This document shows, piece after piece, positions 11,281 to 24,099 of a stretch of DNA of 64,000 nt. The position numbers and the translations under genes are program-made. The stretch comes from Hygrocybe punicea (lineage: Eukaryota; Basidiomycota; Agaricomycetes; Agaricales; Hygrophoraceae). Where the stretch lies: contig OY744465.1 in the NCBI GenBank assembly GCA_963556145.1, forward strand, positions 434,001-498,000, read 5' to 3'. Numbering within the stretch: position 1 is the first letter of the stretch; the number at the start of each line of letters is the position of its first letter. The notes below the pieces were generated by a model that ran no database searches, was not told the DNA's origin, and worked only from the letters and a program-made list of their open reading frames with translations.

Positions 11281-12230
11281 GTGACGCCATCTCGCCATCT
11301 CTCCCGCTCCCGCTCATCCCATCCCCGGCATCTCCCCTGCCCAAGTATGACGATCTCCCACACCCCACGCCATCTCCCTCGCCCTCGCCGCCATTTCCCA
11401 CCCTCGATTTCCTGCCAAGCCGTCGCCCACACCTCCGCCCTCCCCATCATCTCCCTCGTCCACACCCACGCCATCTCCCATCTCCCTCGTCGTCGTCGCC
11501 ATCTCTCCTCACACTGGCCATCTCCCACACCCTTGTCGCCCACGCCGCACCCTCGTCGCACACGCGACGCTCTCATCGCCCACGCTCCCATCGCCACGCT
11601 CTCATCGCCCACGCTCTCATCGCCACACTCTCGTCGCCCACGCTCTCGTCGCCCACATCTAACCCATCCAAAATTGGATCCCCCATGGCCATGCCCGCGC
11701 CATCTCCCTCGTCCACACCCACGCCATCTCCCCACCATCCCATCCCATCACCACGCAATCTCCCACACCCTCTCGTCGCCCTCCCATCGTGCCCCCGCCA
11801 TCTCCCTCACCCATGTCCACGCCATCTCCCTCACCCTCATCGCCAACGCCATCTCCCGCCAAGCCACCTCCGCCATCACCTCCCTCGCCCACACCCCACG
11901 CCATCTCCCACACCCTCGTCATCCACACCCTCGTCGCCCACGCCACACCCTTGTCGCCCACGCCCACGCCATCTCCTCACCCTCCCACTCCCTCGTCCCC
12001 CACGCCATCTCCCACACCTCATCACCTACACCCTCGTCGCCCTCCCATCCTATCGTGCCCCCGCCATCTCCCACACCCTCATCACCCACGCTCGTCACCC
12101 ACCCATCCTATCGTGCCCCCGCCATCTCGCTCTCATTCTGTCGTGCCCCCGTACACCCTTGTCGCCCCTGCCATCTCCCCCACCTGCCTCTCCCCCTACC
12201 TCTGTCATCACCTCACGAACCCCACCACCA
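11281..12230. repeat. C-rich degenerate satellite core
   Basis: About 950 bp built from imperfect copies of CGCCATCTCCC and CCCTCGTCGCCCAC. Strong strand asymmetry (almost no G on the plus strand) leaves long frames open on both strands, but they encode only Pro/Ser/His or Gly/Asp/Glu low-complexity chains. Not a gene. Confidence 0.85.
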
Positions 12231-12263
12231 TGTCAATTGACGTTGGAGCTGGGCTCGTGAGGT
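12210..12263. repeat. 54-bp palindromic repeat, copy 2
   Basis: Arms ACCTCACGA (12210-12218) and TCGTGAGGT (12255-12263) are exact inverse complements, centred on GTCAATTGAC at 12232-12241. It lies in the inner part of the right inverted repeat; the matching place in the left arm (about 11218-11240) keeps only half. Confidence 0.7.
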
Positions 12264-12835
12264 AAGATTGGGAGATGGGTGGGCAATGGGTGGGCGACGG
12301 GCGGGCGACGAGCGGGCAATGGCGCGGGCAATAGCTTTAGATCTAACAACAACTTTGAATTTAAATAGCTGCCGAAAATCTTACATTTTGATAATTATTA
12401 AATTTATTATTTTAACGCTACCGAAAGTTTTAATTTTGGCCTGCCTTTAGGTGATGCCTAAATTTGGACTAGAAATTTGAGTAAACTTGGAACTAAATTA
12501 TACTTTCCCCTTACAATATAGATCTGATAATTATTTTGATTGCAAGAATAACCTAAAGATGAAAATAAATAAATAATTTAAATATACATTTATTTGTGAC
12601 TTAAATTCAATATTTAGGCTAGGCCTAAATGTAAATCTAAAGATTATATTTTGGTGCTAACTTTAGAAATCACTTTAGATCCCGACTAAATGTGGAAAGT
12701 CCTGATGTGTAACGTCCTTCGGAGGGCAGAAGGAGGCCCGTGGGTACAACTTGAACCGATTCAGAACTTCAAAGGGTCCCACATTGTTGGCTCTGCAGAA
12801 ACGACAACGAAAACCCGCAACGTGAAGCTTGAAGG

Positions 12836-15505
12836 ATGGCCGACCTGGAAAGCACTTGGGCTTTCCTGGAAACATGTGTCAACCATATCATGACCACCGA
12901 GCCCCAGACAGCCGGCGTCTCGCACTCAAAGTTCCTCGCTCTCTACAGCATCGTGTATGACTGGTGCAAGTCGTCGAGGACGTATGGACCGTCTGAAGTG
13001 GCCAACATCAGTCGAAGTACCCGCAATCTTATCAAAGAACTTTGATGTCGTTGACTCGGATTTGATCTGTGATTACAGCCGGCGCGACCTCGTTGTGCTT
13101 GGATTTGTATAACTATCTCATCCAGTACTTCAACATATGTCAAGAGCGCCTTCGACACGCGAGCAATATTATACCTTTTATTGTCAATTAGTTAACGCGC
13201 TTTAATCTAGCAATCCGACAGCCTCCAAGACGAGGCGCTCCTACGCTTCTATGCTGGGGAGTGGGACCGCTACACGAACGGCGCCAACTACCTCAATGCT
13301 CTCTTCAAGCCTCTCAATCAGCTATAGGTACAGCGTGAGAGAGATGAAGGCAAAAAGGGGGCGTACCCCGTCTACACTGTACGCGCTTTCTTATCGGTCA
13401 AATGTGTTATTTGACCATCTTTCTTTCAAGCTTGCACTCATGCAATGGAAGTCAAACTTTTTTCTTCATGTGCAGAGCGATCAGAAACTTTCTGGTGCTG
13501 TTTTGCGCCTTGTTGAACGACAGCGAAATGGCAACATGATCCCTGAAGATCTTGTCAAAAAGGTCCTCGACTCTTTCGTCTCTGTCGGCCTCGACGAGTC
13601 AGACACGACCAAACGGTGTACGAGGAGCACTTTGAAAAACCCTTTATCGATGCCGCAGACAGGTACTACAAGCAGGAGTCAGAGGTCTTCCTCGCCGAGA
13701 ACAGTTTCTCGGACTACCTCAAGGAGGTAGCAGATATAATTAGGAAAGAGGAAGCCCGCGCAGAGAAGTACTTACACACGCGGACGCGTAAAGCGCTGGT
13801 CAGAAAGTGCGAGCAGGTCCTCATCCGAGAACGCTTTGAGATCATGTGGACGAACTTGCAAGATATGCTCGACAACGAGAAGGTCGAAGATTTGCAACGC
13901 ATGTGTATGCTGCTCTCACGGGTTCCCGAAGGTCTGGAGGCTCTACAGGGGAAGTTCGAGGAGCACGTCAAAAGGGCTGGTTTGGCCGCCGTTTCGAAGC
14001 TTGTGGATGAGAGAGGAACGATCATTCATTCTCTCAACCCGGAAATGTATGTTAATGCTCTACTGGAGGTCCATCGTAATAACGCAGAGATGGTGTCGAG
14101 AGGCTTTCTGGGTGAGGCGGGGTTTGTCGTGAGCTTGGACAAGGCTTGTCGGGAGTTCGTCAACCGGAACGCAGTGACGGGTTCATCATCCACGAAATCA
14201 CCAGAGCTGCTTGTGAGACATATTGATATGCTATTGCGGGTGAAAAATGAGATGGTGGATGGTGATCTAGAAGGTGCTCTCACCGTGTGGTGTGTATTCT
14301 TTGAATCCTATTGTACATCCTCTAACTTCTCTTCTAGATGGTGTTGTTCAGATATATTGAGGACAAGGACGCATTTCGGAGTTTCTACATCACCAAGCTG
14401 TCCGAGCGTCTCATGTATGGCATTTTAGCGTCAGATGAGAGGGAGGCGTGTATGATCTCGAAGCTGAAGGAGTCTTGCGGGTCTGGGTACACAGACAAAC
14501 TGCAGCGTATGTTGACGGGTACGTTTCCCTCACCACAGTTGCCCCGCTCTGCCTGCAAATTCTTCTGATTTGATGCTTCAGACACGCGCGAAAGCAAATA
14601 TCTCACAGACCAGTTTATGGAACACAAACAAGAGAGCGATGACGACCTGGTGATCGACTTCGGCATCATGGTCCTTCGTGCTGACTTATGGCCTCTGAAC
14701 ACACCCGGCGACTTCGTTATCCCCTCTGAGATCCTACCAACCTACGACCGATTCCAGAAATTCTACAAGGAGAGGCACTCCAGGCGCAAGCTGAACTGGC
14801 TGTGGAACCACTCGAAGAACGAATTGCTGGCGAATTGCTTCGACCAGAAGTACATCTTGATGACAACCTCGTATCAGATGGCGGTTCTGCTGCAGTATAA
14901 CGCCAGTGATACGTTGTCAATGCAAGACTTGGTCACGTCTACGGCAATCAGCCAGGATATCCTCGACAAGGAAATCTCAGCTTTGGTGCAGGCCAAGATC
15001 CTCACCAATCAAGAGGTCGGTCAGTACAGTTTAAACCTGAGTTGCGTGTTTTTTTTTTTCACCCTTGTTCATTCGCAGTTTATCCATTTTCCCCAGATTT
15101 CATTTCAAACATGATTCGCATCAACCTGACATTGCCGATCAAGGAGGTGGTGCCAGTGTCCTCAGCTGTTGACAATGATCGTAAATTTGCCATTAAAAAC
15201 ATCGTTTACAAGTACGTTTTGAGGTTTATTTTGGATGCACCCTCAAGACTAACAGTCGGAAGCCCAGCATCATGAAACGCCACAAGACGATGAAGAACCA
15301 GCCTTTGATCCAGGAGGCGATATCGCAGATCTCTCTGCGATTCCCACCCAAGATTCCTGACATTAAAAAAGTTTGTCAATACATTCCAACTATTGTGTTG
15401 TCGCCATTTACCTCACTACTCGTCCAGGCTATAGACCTTTTACTGGAGAATGAATGCATTGAGCGTGTAGAGGGCACGAGGGACACTTTCAGGTTTATTC
15501 CGTGA
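12836..15505 (+). pseudogene. Cullin-1 paralogue, probably decaying
   Basis: Cullin-1 is the scaffold of SCF ubiquitin ligases. Nine exons are readable: 12836-13016, 13079-13158, 13211-13378, 13431-14284, 14338-14518, 14582-15040, 15097-15211, 15268-15370, 15428-15505. The N-terminus (STWAFLETCVNHIM, SHSKFLALYSIVYDW), the cullin-repeat region, the cullin homology domain (NWLWNHSKNELLANCF, ILMTTSYQMAVLLQYN) and the neddylation segment (YNIMKRHKTMKNQ, acceptor Lys in IMK) are all present. Three lesions lie in the first half: a GC instead of GT donor at 13159, a TAG at 13325-13327 where a Trp is expected, and a frameshifting deletion at about 13612 before VYEEHFEKPF. The second half is clean. 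It may be a young pseudogene or give only a C-terminal product; the functional CUL1 is presumably elsewhere. Confidence 0.85.
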
Positions 15506-16007
15506 AGTTATTCTGGCAGAAATATCGCTTCCTCGTCACCTTGGCATTCATCCAGACTAGTTCGAGCGAGTTCCCCTTTACATAAAGAAATAATATCTGA
15601 CAGCCAAGACTGCCATCATACACAGAAAATGTTTTATAACAAGTCTATCTAATCACAGGAGTACCCACATTTCCTCACACATATGTTTCTGAAGTTCTCT
15701 TGACTGACTGACCTATTGACAAAGATTCTCTCCAGTCTTGCTGGTCTTTCAACCAAGCTTCCTAATATTGTGCAGGTTGGATCCAGGGGGTGAATTTCTA
15801 CCATACCAATTGCTGCAGATATGTATCTGAATTGATTTTTTCAAGGACCAGTAGATGACTGTAAGAAACATACAGAACAACCTTGGTAGGTTTCAATTCC
15901 TTTGATACTGCTACACTGCAAATTGATGAGTGATACAGTAATTGTATGATTGTGAAGAGAAAAATGCAACTGCAGGGAAGCAATTAGGCTGTGTTGAAAA
16001 ATAATTC
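15506..16007. other. Intergenic, nothing recognised
   Basis: The 500 bp between the convergent cullin-like and SPT5-like genes presumably hold both 3' untranslated regions. No domain-bearing frame or repeat seen. Confidence 0.5.
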
Positions 16008-18488
16008 TCAGTGTATGTATTTCCCCAACCAATGAACCGGTTCAGTATCAGAACGACAAAGTGACTTCTCCTCGAAGTAACCAAAAAGGGGGGTGGCAGT
16101 GGTGATATATACGCAGGCCTGGCCAGGATCAAGATGATACTGACATGCGACAATTAAACCATAATTGCCAACAAAATCCAAATTCCCCCCCAAATCAGCA
16201 CCAATAATTACCACCCGTTGGCCAGGAGTCCCAATCATCGATCGTGCAGCAGTTGGCAATATCACCTTCGGCCGCTCTGTTGTGGTCTGGGGGATTATAT
16301 AACGGAGAGGAAAAGAAAGTCTGCTCTGCTCGTATCCCATCTTTACCATAACAGATTCGTCCACGTTAGATAGGTTCTTTGTCAAAATGAGAATGCCACA
16401 TTGATTCTCATAACGAGCATTATGAAACAATGCCCTCGCTGTGCCCTTGATGCGGATATCCAGACGCCGATTGAGGAGCTTCTCATTGAGGAGCCATTCA
16501 CCTGGATCACTCAGTTGATTACAGGCAACCAGAGAACTCAATACTTGCCAGGAGTTTCAGGGGTTTCAATTGGCCATGACAATTCTCCAGGTAGATGTGA
16601 AGACGGATCCCATGCTGGACTCAGGGAGCCTTCCAGTGGCTGTGGCGATGGGGTTAGGGAGCACTCCCTCGGACAAGGGGGTAAACCACTCTTGGGTACC
16701 CACAGCGCCAGTGCTAGTGGCAGTCCAGTGCTACAGGTAGCTGTCCATCAGTAGTTGTACACCCAAAAATGGCAAACTTACTGTCGGGCACAAACGTCCT
16801 CAACATTCAAATGATGCATGTGGGTTTCAAACCCAGTTGTTTCAACATCAACTAAGACTTTGTTCTCCCGAATACGAGTAGCTTTGACAACACCAAAGTG
16901 GGTTTTGGCCGGTCCCACCTGGATGCGTACCTCCATACCTCGATAGGCGTCACCAGTGTACATCTCCAATTTCTTGTGAATGTGTGTGATTGCCGACATT
17001 CCCCATACCTTCTCGCGCGAGCTCTTCCAATTGAGTTGGGCAAGACCCACTTTGATCTGAGCACACATATTATCAACTACCAATGACTCTGAACTGCCAA
17101 ACTCACCTGATCACCTGGCTGCTCAATTCGCGAGCCATGATAAATGTCAATCTGGCGCCTGTAGACGAGAGCACTCGTGTTGTCGAGTTCAACGATAAAT
17201 CCATCAGAACCACTGTACTCCCCATATAACACCTCCACCCAATCCCCAAGATGAAACCTTCTGCGAATTTCCCAGGTCCGGACCATCAGCAAGCCATGTC
17301 CTCCACTGCCATTCAAAGTTACTGTCTCATCCTCCGTGATGTCCATCAAAGGACCAGAGAGGCCTTGGTATTCCCCGGTGACAACGTTAACTTGATCGCC
17401 AATATGCAGCTCGACAGTGCTTGCAGCTTTGACCGCCAAATAAGATTTACTCTGTCGGAAAAGTTTGAGCTCGTCGTTGGTTGGTTTGACATTTTTGTCG
17501 GAGAGATCGCAAAGGTCGAAGTACTTTTCCAGAAGTCCATGCTTGAACTCCTCGCCTTTAAACACCCATATCTGATCTTGCCTTTCCACTTTACCATCAC
17601 CACAGAATCGGCCAACTTCTTCTGCATCGAAAAGCGCAGCTGCTGGACGTGGTTGCCTCCCGCGCTTGCGACTCAATCGCATGCGAGGCACCAGGGCAAC
17701 CCTGGCCACGAAACCGTCGTCCACATTTAATACCAAGCCTAAATCGTTCTTGTATAGGCCGTAGCGCCGGATGCGCACCCAAGATTCGGATAGGATAGAC
17801 GTTGGCAAGCCTGACATCCGAAGAAGCGCAATGCGGTCGTCCACAGAAATGAAATCAACATTGTGATGTGACTTCGCGACGCCAGGGATCCCGCGCAATA
17901 GCCGATTGACCTCAATAAGTGAAGGGGCTTCAATATAAATTGAGCCTTTAATAGCATCCCGAGCGAATGCAGAACGGATTCCACCGTACAAGTTCGTCGC
18001 ACATGTCTTTTGGAAAATCGCCAGCACGACATCGCGTTCGCTACCGACCTGTGGAAACGACATGCGTGAGTCAATGAGAGATATGTTGAACAAGTTCGCA
18101 CCTGCACTCGCGCACGCCAAATACTACAATCGGCCGATCCCGGAAGTTGCGGTCCATCGACTGATTGAACATTTACTATGGGCCGGTGTCTCTCCCGTAT
18201 GTCCTGGGCGACCGCTAGGAGATTTTCGGAATTCTCATCCACTCTCTCCCAGTCGTCCCAGCGATAGGGGGGCCTCGTTGACGGAGAGTTGGGGTTACTA
18301 TCAACACTATCATCCAAAAAACCTGTCGGAATCTCAGGCTAAGCACGGCTAAGCGAAAAATGGTAACATCGCTTACCATCATCGTCCTCGTAGTCCGAGA
18401 GCTCTTGGCCATCACTTCCGTCATATGCCGCTTCAAGGTCCAGGAAGTGCGTTATGTCCTTGCCGGACCTGACACGCTTGGGAGACAT
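16008..18488 (-). CDS. SPT5-like protein (NGN and KOW domains)
   Basis: SPT5 is a transcription elongation factor; mushrooms carry dispersed families of diverged SPT5-like genes, and this resembles those. Exon 1 (18488-18377) starts MSPKRVRSGKDITHFLDL and is acidic. A 54-nt intron leads to exon 2 (18322-18102, RWDDWERVDE...SIWRARVQ). Exon 3 (18048-17107) completes the NGN domain (ERDVVLAIFQK, FARDAIKGSIYIEAPSL) and starts KOW motifs (IGDQVNVVTGEYQGLSG, LGDWVEVLYGEYSG). Exon 4 (17056-16782) adds another (YRGMEVRIQVGPAKTHFG). Exon 5 starts at 16730 and reads SLSPAWDPSS; its 3' splice pairing is uncertain (donor near 16590 or 16545). The last exon ends at 16008 with SLCRSDTEPVHWLGKYIH, typical of the dispersed family. 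No lesion was seen. Confidence 0.8.
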
Positions 18489-19438
18489 GTGCGGACGAGG
18501 GTTGCCGCGGAGTTTCAATATCGTTGCCCAAAAAGAGATTTCATAACGCCAATGTGGGTGGCCAGGCGATTACCCACTGGCAGAAGCGCCTCCACCCCGA
18601 TTTTGCGCTTACCTCCCACCGTTGTATTGTGAGAGACCTGACGCGTTTCCCCGAACGTGCCGTGCGTTGCGCCCTGTGATCTGCTTCATCGACCAGCATA
18701 TTCTACAATAAAGAAAGCATCGGATATGTCCTCACTCGCCCTCGAGTTCCCGGATCCTAAGAATGTCGCAACACAAATTAGAACGTGAACCTATAGACGG
18801 GAGGCCCACCTCTTGTTCATGTGGGAGTGCCCGCATATATGCGCGTGTTCCTACTCAAACACGCCTAAGGACGCACTACTGTCGAGATACTGCCCACGCA
18901 GACCCCGTAAAGCGATAGGAAAGTGCGAGCGCAACTTGAATGTAGGTCTCAGCACGAACTTTTTCTGGACGTGGTACTTTCTGTGGCGTCTACGACCTGT
19001 AATTCGGATTGGGGAGGTTGTTGGCTGTCAATGTGTGTAGGTGACGATGTAAGGACATGGCGACCGCACTCGAAGATGACCAACAGAAGGCAATAAATAA
19101 CGTTTGGCACAAGAGTGCAGGTGTCGCAGCCGCGACGCAGCGTGACCTTTCAGACTCCGCGAGCTGCCTTTGATCTCGCCATCTGATCGACCCTAGATCT
19201 ATCTCTTGGCTTCCCTTTGCCAGATCGTCAGTCAGAACCTATGGCAAGAGTCTAAATCATTCACATCACGCTCTGTACTCTACGCCAAGAAAACACGAGT
19301 TTATGGGCAACAGCCCAAACAATTTTGAGATAAATAGTAATACACATCCTTAAATGTCCCCAGCACATCCAGAATATAAGCACCTACCGTTCCGACAACC
19401 ATGCTTGCCCAAACCCTGAGTGTGGTATTCCAACTCCC
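18489..19438. other. Intergenic, nothing recognised
   Basis: Nearly 1 kb upstream of the SPT5-like start and downstream of the Hsp70-like stop. No convincing exon, repeat or promoter element. Confidence 0.5.
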
Positions 19439-21848
19439 CTACACAACCCGACTGATAGGAATAATCGAAGCTAGACCTCGGCACGTTTTTCCCTGTACAA
19501 TTAGGAATTTTAGCAGTGTGTATACGAAGTCGTATCCCCATGGGAGGTATTTCTCACTTGATCTTCCCAGATAGCGAAAGCTTTCAGCTCTGTTGATCCA
19601 AACGTGAATGCGATTCGGTATGTGAGGAGCCAATGCGACTTGGACTTCTTGAACCAGCGTCCGCTCGCTTTTTTCTTTTTCATCTTGGTCAAGCCGCCAG
19701 CCATTTGCGAAAGGTCGACTTCTACCATGCAGACTGGTTGAAATCCTGCCATCATCTCGCCTAGGGGAGGGGCGCAACAGATGTAAAAGAGCCGCAAGGA
19801 ACCTACAATCTTCGGTGGAAAGTAAAGCTTACCTAAAGGATCCAGGATCCACTGTGGGCATGGTCCAGCAGTGCTCTGGTTCTGATCATACATGGATATG
19901 TGATCTTTGACGGAACCCATGTGAGGATTTGGAGATTCAAATTGTCGGTGATATTCACTGCTGATTTCTTCCCCATCTTCCATGACATGACCCTGCTCGT
20001 CAAAGATTTAAACGTGTAGTGGGCATGTTATTACCGAAATGTTCATCATACCTTGGGTACAATCTCAGACCACCCACCCCTCACCGCCGTGGAACCATCC
20101 AGCATTGTAACAAGCGGTCGGCCGTACTGTTGGGCAGCATGCTCATCACAATGCATCAGTACGGTGACTCCAAATGGGAATCGGGTTGCCCGGGCAACCA
20201 CGCTCTTTTTGGTAGACCAGAATACGGACCCTTCCGATGCCGCCTTTCCACTGCAACGACGGAGGGGTGTGAGAGTCGCTAAAATGGTAGGACATAATGC
20301 CGCACCCAGACTGATCAGGGATCGTGAATTGAATATGGCGGAAGCTTGGTGTTTCCCGAAGCCGCCGTCGCAGATATGGGGACTCGCCAAAACCTCCCAC
20401 CAACAGTATGTACTGCGACATAAACATACTCAGACGTGGAACAAATTGAGAAGGGAGCAGGCTGTTGTTACCTGCACTGGGTGATGACTAATTTGATCTT
20501 GTATGCTCTCGATAATTTGGTCAACCCATTCCTTGAAAAAAACTTCTATGTCGGCCCTATAATGGATTATTATAAGAGCCAAGTCACACATGGTAAAGAA
20601 CTTGTTTGTTGCGTGAAACCTCACCCAGTTAATGTCATGTAACCTCTCTCAATACCTATAAGCGAATTTGAGGTTTGGCGATCTGCCAATGCGATAAGAT
20701 GATCCTGTGAATGATCATCGAAAGACGGCTTGACTTCGGTGCTGAATTTTTCCATTGCCGTTTTAAGGTATTCGGAGACTTCGTCAGGATTGATATTGCC
20801 ATCGTAGAGTCTTTTTCGAAAGTACGCGTTCGCGGATCGGTCCACGAAAATCCCACCTGCCTGAATGCCTAATGTGCCAGTGTAAGGAAGTAATGCAAAA
20901 ATCATACATATTACAGAAACGGACTAGCTGAGTCGCGTTTTTCTCTCAGCTCGAGAGAAGGCGTGACGGACGAGACGGTATAAAGTGTGGTGTCGATGGT
21001 TGACCCGCCGGCGTCGCACACAACGAAGTCAATTCCAGGCTGTGTCGGAGAGTTGAGGACCAAAGCGTCGCAGAAGCAGAAGACTGCAGTGTTTACGTAC
21101 CTGAAGACGGTGTTGAAGATCAGCGTGAAACATGACGTAGTGGACTGAAGCTTCGGCTTCGCTAACAAATTGAACCCGTTCTGCGGCCGTCAACGTCTGG
21201 ACCAATCCAGATTTGACCATCGCACGGCGAAGCATGGACTGTTCCTGGAGGCCCCAGCCACTCGGATGGGAGAGAACGAAGTCGATAGAATTCTGCCTAG
21301 CCAACTTACTCCAAATCTGCCCGCCTCCCGCTAACTCGAATTCTTTTTCCTCGAAAAACTTTCGGGTGTGACGAAGGAGATAATCCAGAATGTCGGTATA
21401 TATTCGCTCAGCAGAGACATCGGGAGGGAGGGGAATCAACTCGACGGTGTGGTGGGTGGCCATGCTGGCAGGGTGCACATGGAGCTTGAACTGCTCGGCG
21501 AGATGCCATTGCTCTTGGTCCGCTTTGGCCATGATCGCAGGGGCACGGGCTTCCGCACAGAATGCTTGAGGTTTGCCCTGTTGATCGTACCAAACGATAG
21601 ACGGGATTTTCGATTCATATCGTTGTGCTGCTTGACCAGGCCACGATGCGACGCGCTTCACAATCTGTGGTCCGGACGGGTACAAGTAGGCGTAGGCAAC
21701 GGCAGCTGGATAGAATGAGTGAATTATTAACTGGCGTCAATATGCCAAACGACTCGGACGCACTGTGGGTTGTGCCGATGTCAATTCCAATAACCAACCT
21801 CTCTCCTCCCGTCCACCGGGCATCCACACTGGGTTGTGTGGGTTGCAT
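19439..21848 (-). CDS. Hsp70-family ATPase, HSPA12-like
   Basis: Proteins of this type have the Hsp70 ATPase fold but lack the canonical substrate domain; many paralogues occur in mushrooms. Ten exons join with consistent phase: 21848-21764, 21705-21101, 21039-20925, 20868-20625, 20556-20472, 20412-20312, 20250-20052, 19992-19833, 19760-19558, 19492-19439, about 616 residues. Nucleotide-binding motifs are visible: phosphate 1 LVIGIDIGTTH, phosphate 2 VVCDAGGSTIDTTLYT, adenosine loop ILLVGGFGESPYL. FVLSHPSGWGLQEQSMLRRA and ASIQAGGIFVDRSANAYF are also typical, and the C-terminus keeps IAFTFGSTELKAFAIWED. All introns are 56-72 nt GT-AG. No lesion was found, so it looks functional. A broken copy of its 5' end lies at 25147-25406. 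Confidence 0.88.
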
Positions 21849-22984
21849 ACGTGAAAATCCTTCGATCCAGCAAATCCAGCAGAATTGTGAAATGTGAGTC
21901 AGACCGAATATAGAAGCTGTACAGTTGTCAAGACCCTTACCGACTGACGGCGACTGTCCATTAGCGCTCGGGGAGGTATCAACCGTTGCATGTTTGTTGC
22001 TTACACCTCAAAAGTTGGGAGACATAAAGATCCGATTCAAGAGAAGGGTCATTACCTCCCAATATCATTGCGGAGGCCCACTGGCCCTGATGCCATGTCG
22101 TGATTTACAGTGACCATGTCGTTATGCCTTCGACCATTTGATACACCCACTGGCATGCGCTGTGGTACTTCGTCAACAACAACTGATTAATCGTCTCCGA
22201 TTTTTACGGAGTGATCCCCGGGCTTCGCCTGATGATGAGGCATGTACTGTTGAATTTCTCATAATGCATAAGCTGATACCGCGTATATTTCATACTGCAT
22301 AGTGTACGATGGTGTACAGAATGTCCTGTGCCTGCCAAAACGGCACCATATGGTGCATAATTCTTATCATGCATAGGATTTGGGGTGATTCGGCCCAATT
22401 GCATTATGATTCGTCAGATTCGACTACAGTCACTAATCAACGCTACACTAGGATACTAGGATATTTCTTGGCGCCAAGTCATCCCCGAGAACTTGGAGAC
22501 GAAAGCAGTGACGGGCAACGCTCCTACCATGTCTCTGGGATTTTACGAATTTAACGTGACATCCGAGGCATTCAGATTTGCAATGAAGCTTCAAGTTGTA
22601 CGAGTTATCATCTTCCAAACGACCTAATGGAACGGAGCAAGGTCACGGTAGGGCCTCATTCAAGTTGCAGCAACAAATTGACTGCGCAGGATCGCACCGG
22701 CCGACTTGCCGTGGTAAGGTCTGTCTTGGCCGCTGATGGAAACTAAGCATCATCCCCGATTGGATCTCGGCGTCCTATATATACCTCCGACCAGACCTGG
22801 TAGACCGACACCTGGCGTACAGAGCAATAATCTGCCACTATTCGACGTCTCAATTCCGCTCCGCCATCTCTACTCTGCGGCTTCTAGCCCATCCCTGAAT
22901 CCCTGATTACTCCTGTTCAAACACCCTCCTCAATCTTACCATCTTTCCCTCTGCACCTCCTCAACACTCTCCTCTAATTCAAGA
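21849..22984. other. Divergent intergenic region
   Basis: Separates the Hsp70-like gene (-) from the membrane-protein gene (+). Apart from the TATA box near 22776 nothing specific was recognised. Confidence 0.5.
22776..22783 (+). promoter_or_regulatory. TATA box of the membrane-protein gene
   Basis: TATATATA in CGTCCTATATATACC, 202 bp before the ATG at 22985, followed by a pyrimidine-rich leader (22850-22980) as in many fungal promoters. Confidence 0.5.
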
Positions 22985-24099
22985 ATGTCTTGCAATCAGA
23001 TCAACCCCGACACCGTAATCAATGGCGCAATACTGTGGAGCCAGGTTTCTCCGCTTCTCAACACCTCGGCGCCCTGCGGGGAGGCCCCATCAAGTTATCT
23101 TCGACCCGACGTCGCAGGGTCCTTCATACCATGGCTTTATACCGTGGTCGTCATCATTGTCCACCTCCCCACCGTCGTTGTACGTGCAATGCGTTGGGAA
23201 AAAGTTCAATGGTTGACCATCGCCCTCACTGCATTCTCCGTCGGCGTTTATATCCTGGCGTATCGTTCCACCCACCTAGATCCAGACAAGGTCCTGGTTT
23301 GGACACCAATTTTGCTGATCCTTGATGCTGGGGCTATGTCACATGTGTTTGTATTGAAGGTTGAAGCTGCGAAAGAAGATGCGGAAAAATGTAACGCTCC
23401 ATCTTCAGACTGCTTGCACATTTTCTAATCACTCATTTAGACACAGTCCCTGAGGACAACATGCTTCCCCGATTTAAAAAGTTGCGGCGTTGGGCATCCC
23501 CTGTCATCATCCTATCCTGCCTCTTACTCCTTGCCATCATAATCCTGCAGATTCTCGGATTGCGAGCAGCGGTTCAAGGTCGGCATAGCAAACCTGAAGA
23601 CTTCCTTGTATCCTGGTGCTCACCCATCTTTCTGCCATTCGGTGTCGCCGTGCTAGACGGAAACTGCGAAGTCTACAATGTCATCAATAATACCCATAAC
23701 GGCATCGGATGCGTCAACATTCCTGCACACCTACAGGCACACTGGTTGCTCGCCACCGTCATCGTGACATCGCTGGCACTTGTCATCGAGACCGTTGACT
23801 TCTTCATCCTCATCTTCGTCAATTCCGATGTCAAATTCTGCAATGGTGTCAAGATGAGAAGACCGTGGTGCACCATGTTCTTGGGCTTGATTGTGTTGTT
23901 GTTCATAGCGATGTACGGGGGCATCCAAGCATACAATCTCCCCCCTGGCATCACGGAGAAAATATGGCTTATTATGGACAACGGAGGACTATCTGTGTGC
24001 GACGCAACCATTTCTCCTGCAGGTCTTCGGGGCTCCATCATAGGGTGGACGGATGGAGTGTTGGCGTGCCTGTGCACGTCGTATTTTGGATCACCATGA
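22985..24099 (+). CDS. Multi-spanning membrane protein of unknown function
   Basis: Two exons, 22985-23390 and 23441-24099, joined by a 50-nt intron (GTAACG...TTTAG, phase 1), give 354 residues. Hydrophobic segments: FIPWLYTVVVIIVHLPTVVV (near residues 49-68), WLTIALTAFSVGVYILAY, WTPILLILDAGAMSHVFVL, VIILSCLLLLAIIILQILG, WLLATVIVTSLALVIE and MFLGLIVLLFIAMYGGI, so about six spans. The loop between spans 4 and 5 has Cys residues and an N-glycosylation-like NNTHNG. The topology resembles fungal integral membrane proteins lacking an assigned domain; no transporter or GPCR signature is seen. The frame is intact. Confidence 0.75.

Larger units (their letters stand above)
10740..12712. mobile_element. 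Non-autonomous element with about 450-bp terminal inverted repeats
   Basis: The segment from about 10740 to 11245 is repeated in inverse orientation from about 12712 down to 12228. Similarity is strongest around TTTAGATTTACATTTAGGCC and AGCCTAAATATTGAATTTAA (10820-10860 against 12595-12640) and continues through CTAAAGCTATTGCCCGCGC into GTCGCCCACC-type satellite. The arms differ by scattered substitutions and small indels, so this is not recent. No transposase is encoded. The outermost part (ACATTTAGTTGGGGTCTAAAG and its diverged partner) blurs into flanking sequence, so ends and target duplication were not fixed. The superfamily is unknown. Confidence 0.65.

Noticed and set aside
11281..12265. 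Several long open frames in the C-rich region (for example 319 codons)
   Set aside because: Open frames on both strands follow from the near absence of G on the plus strand; products are pure low complexity.
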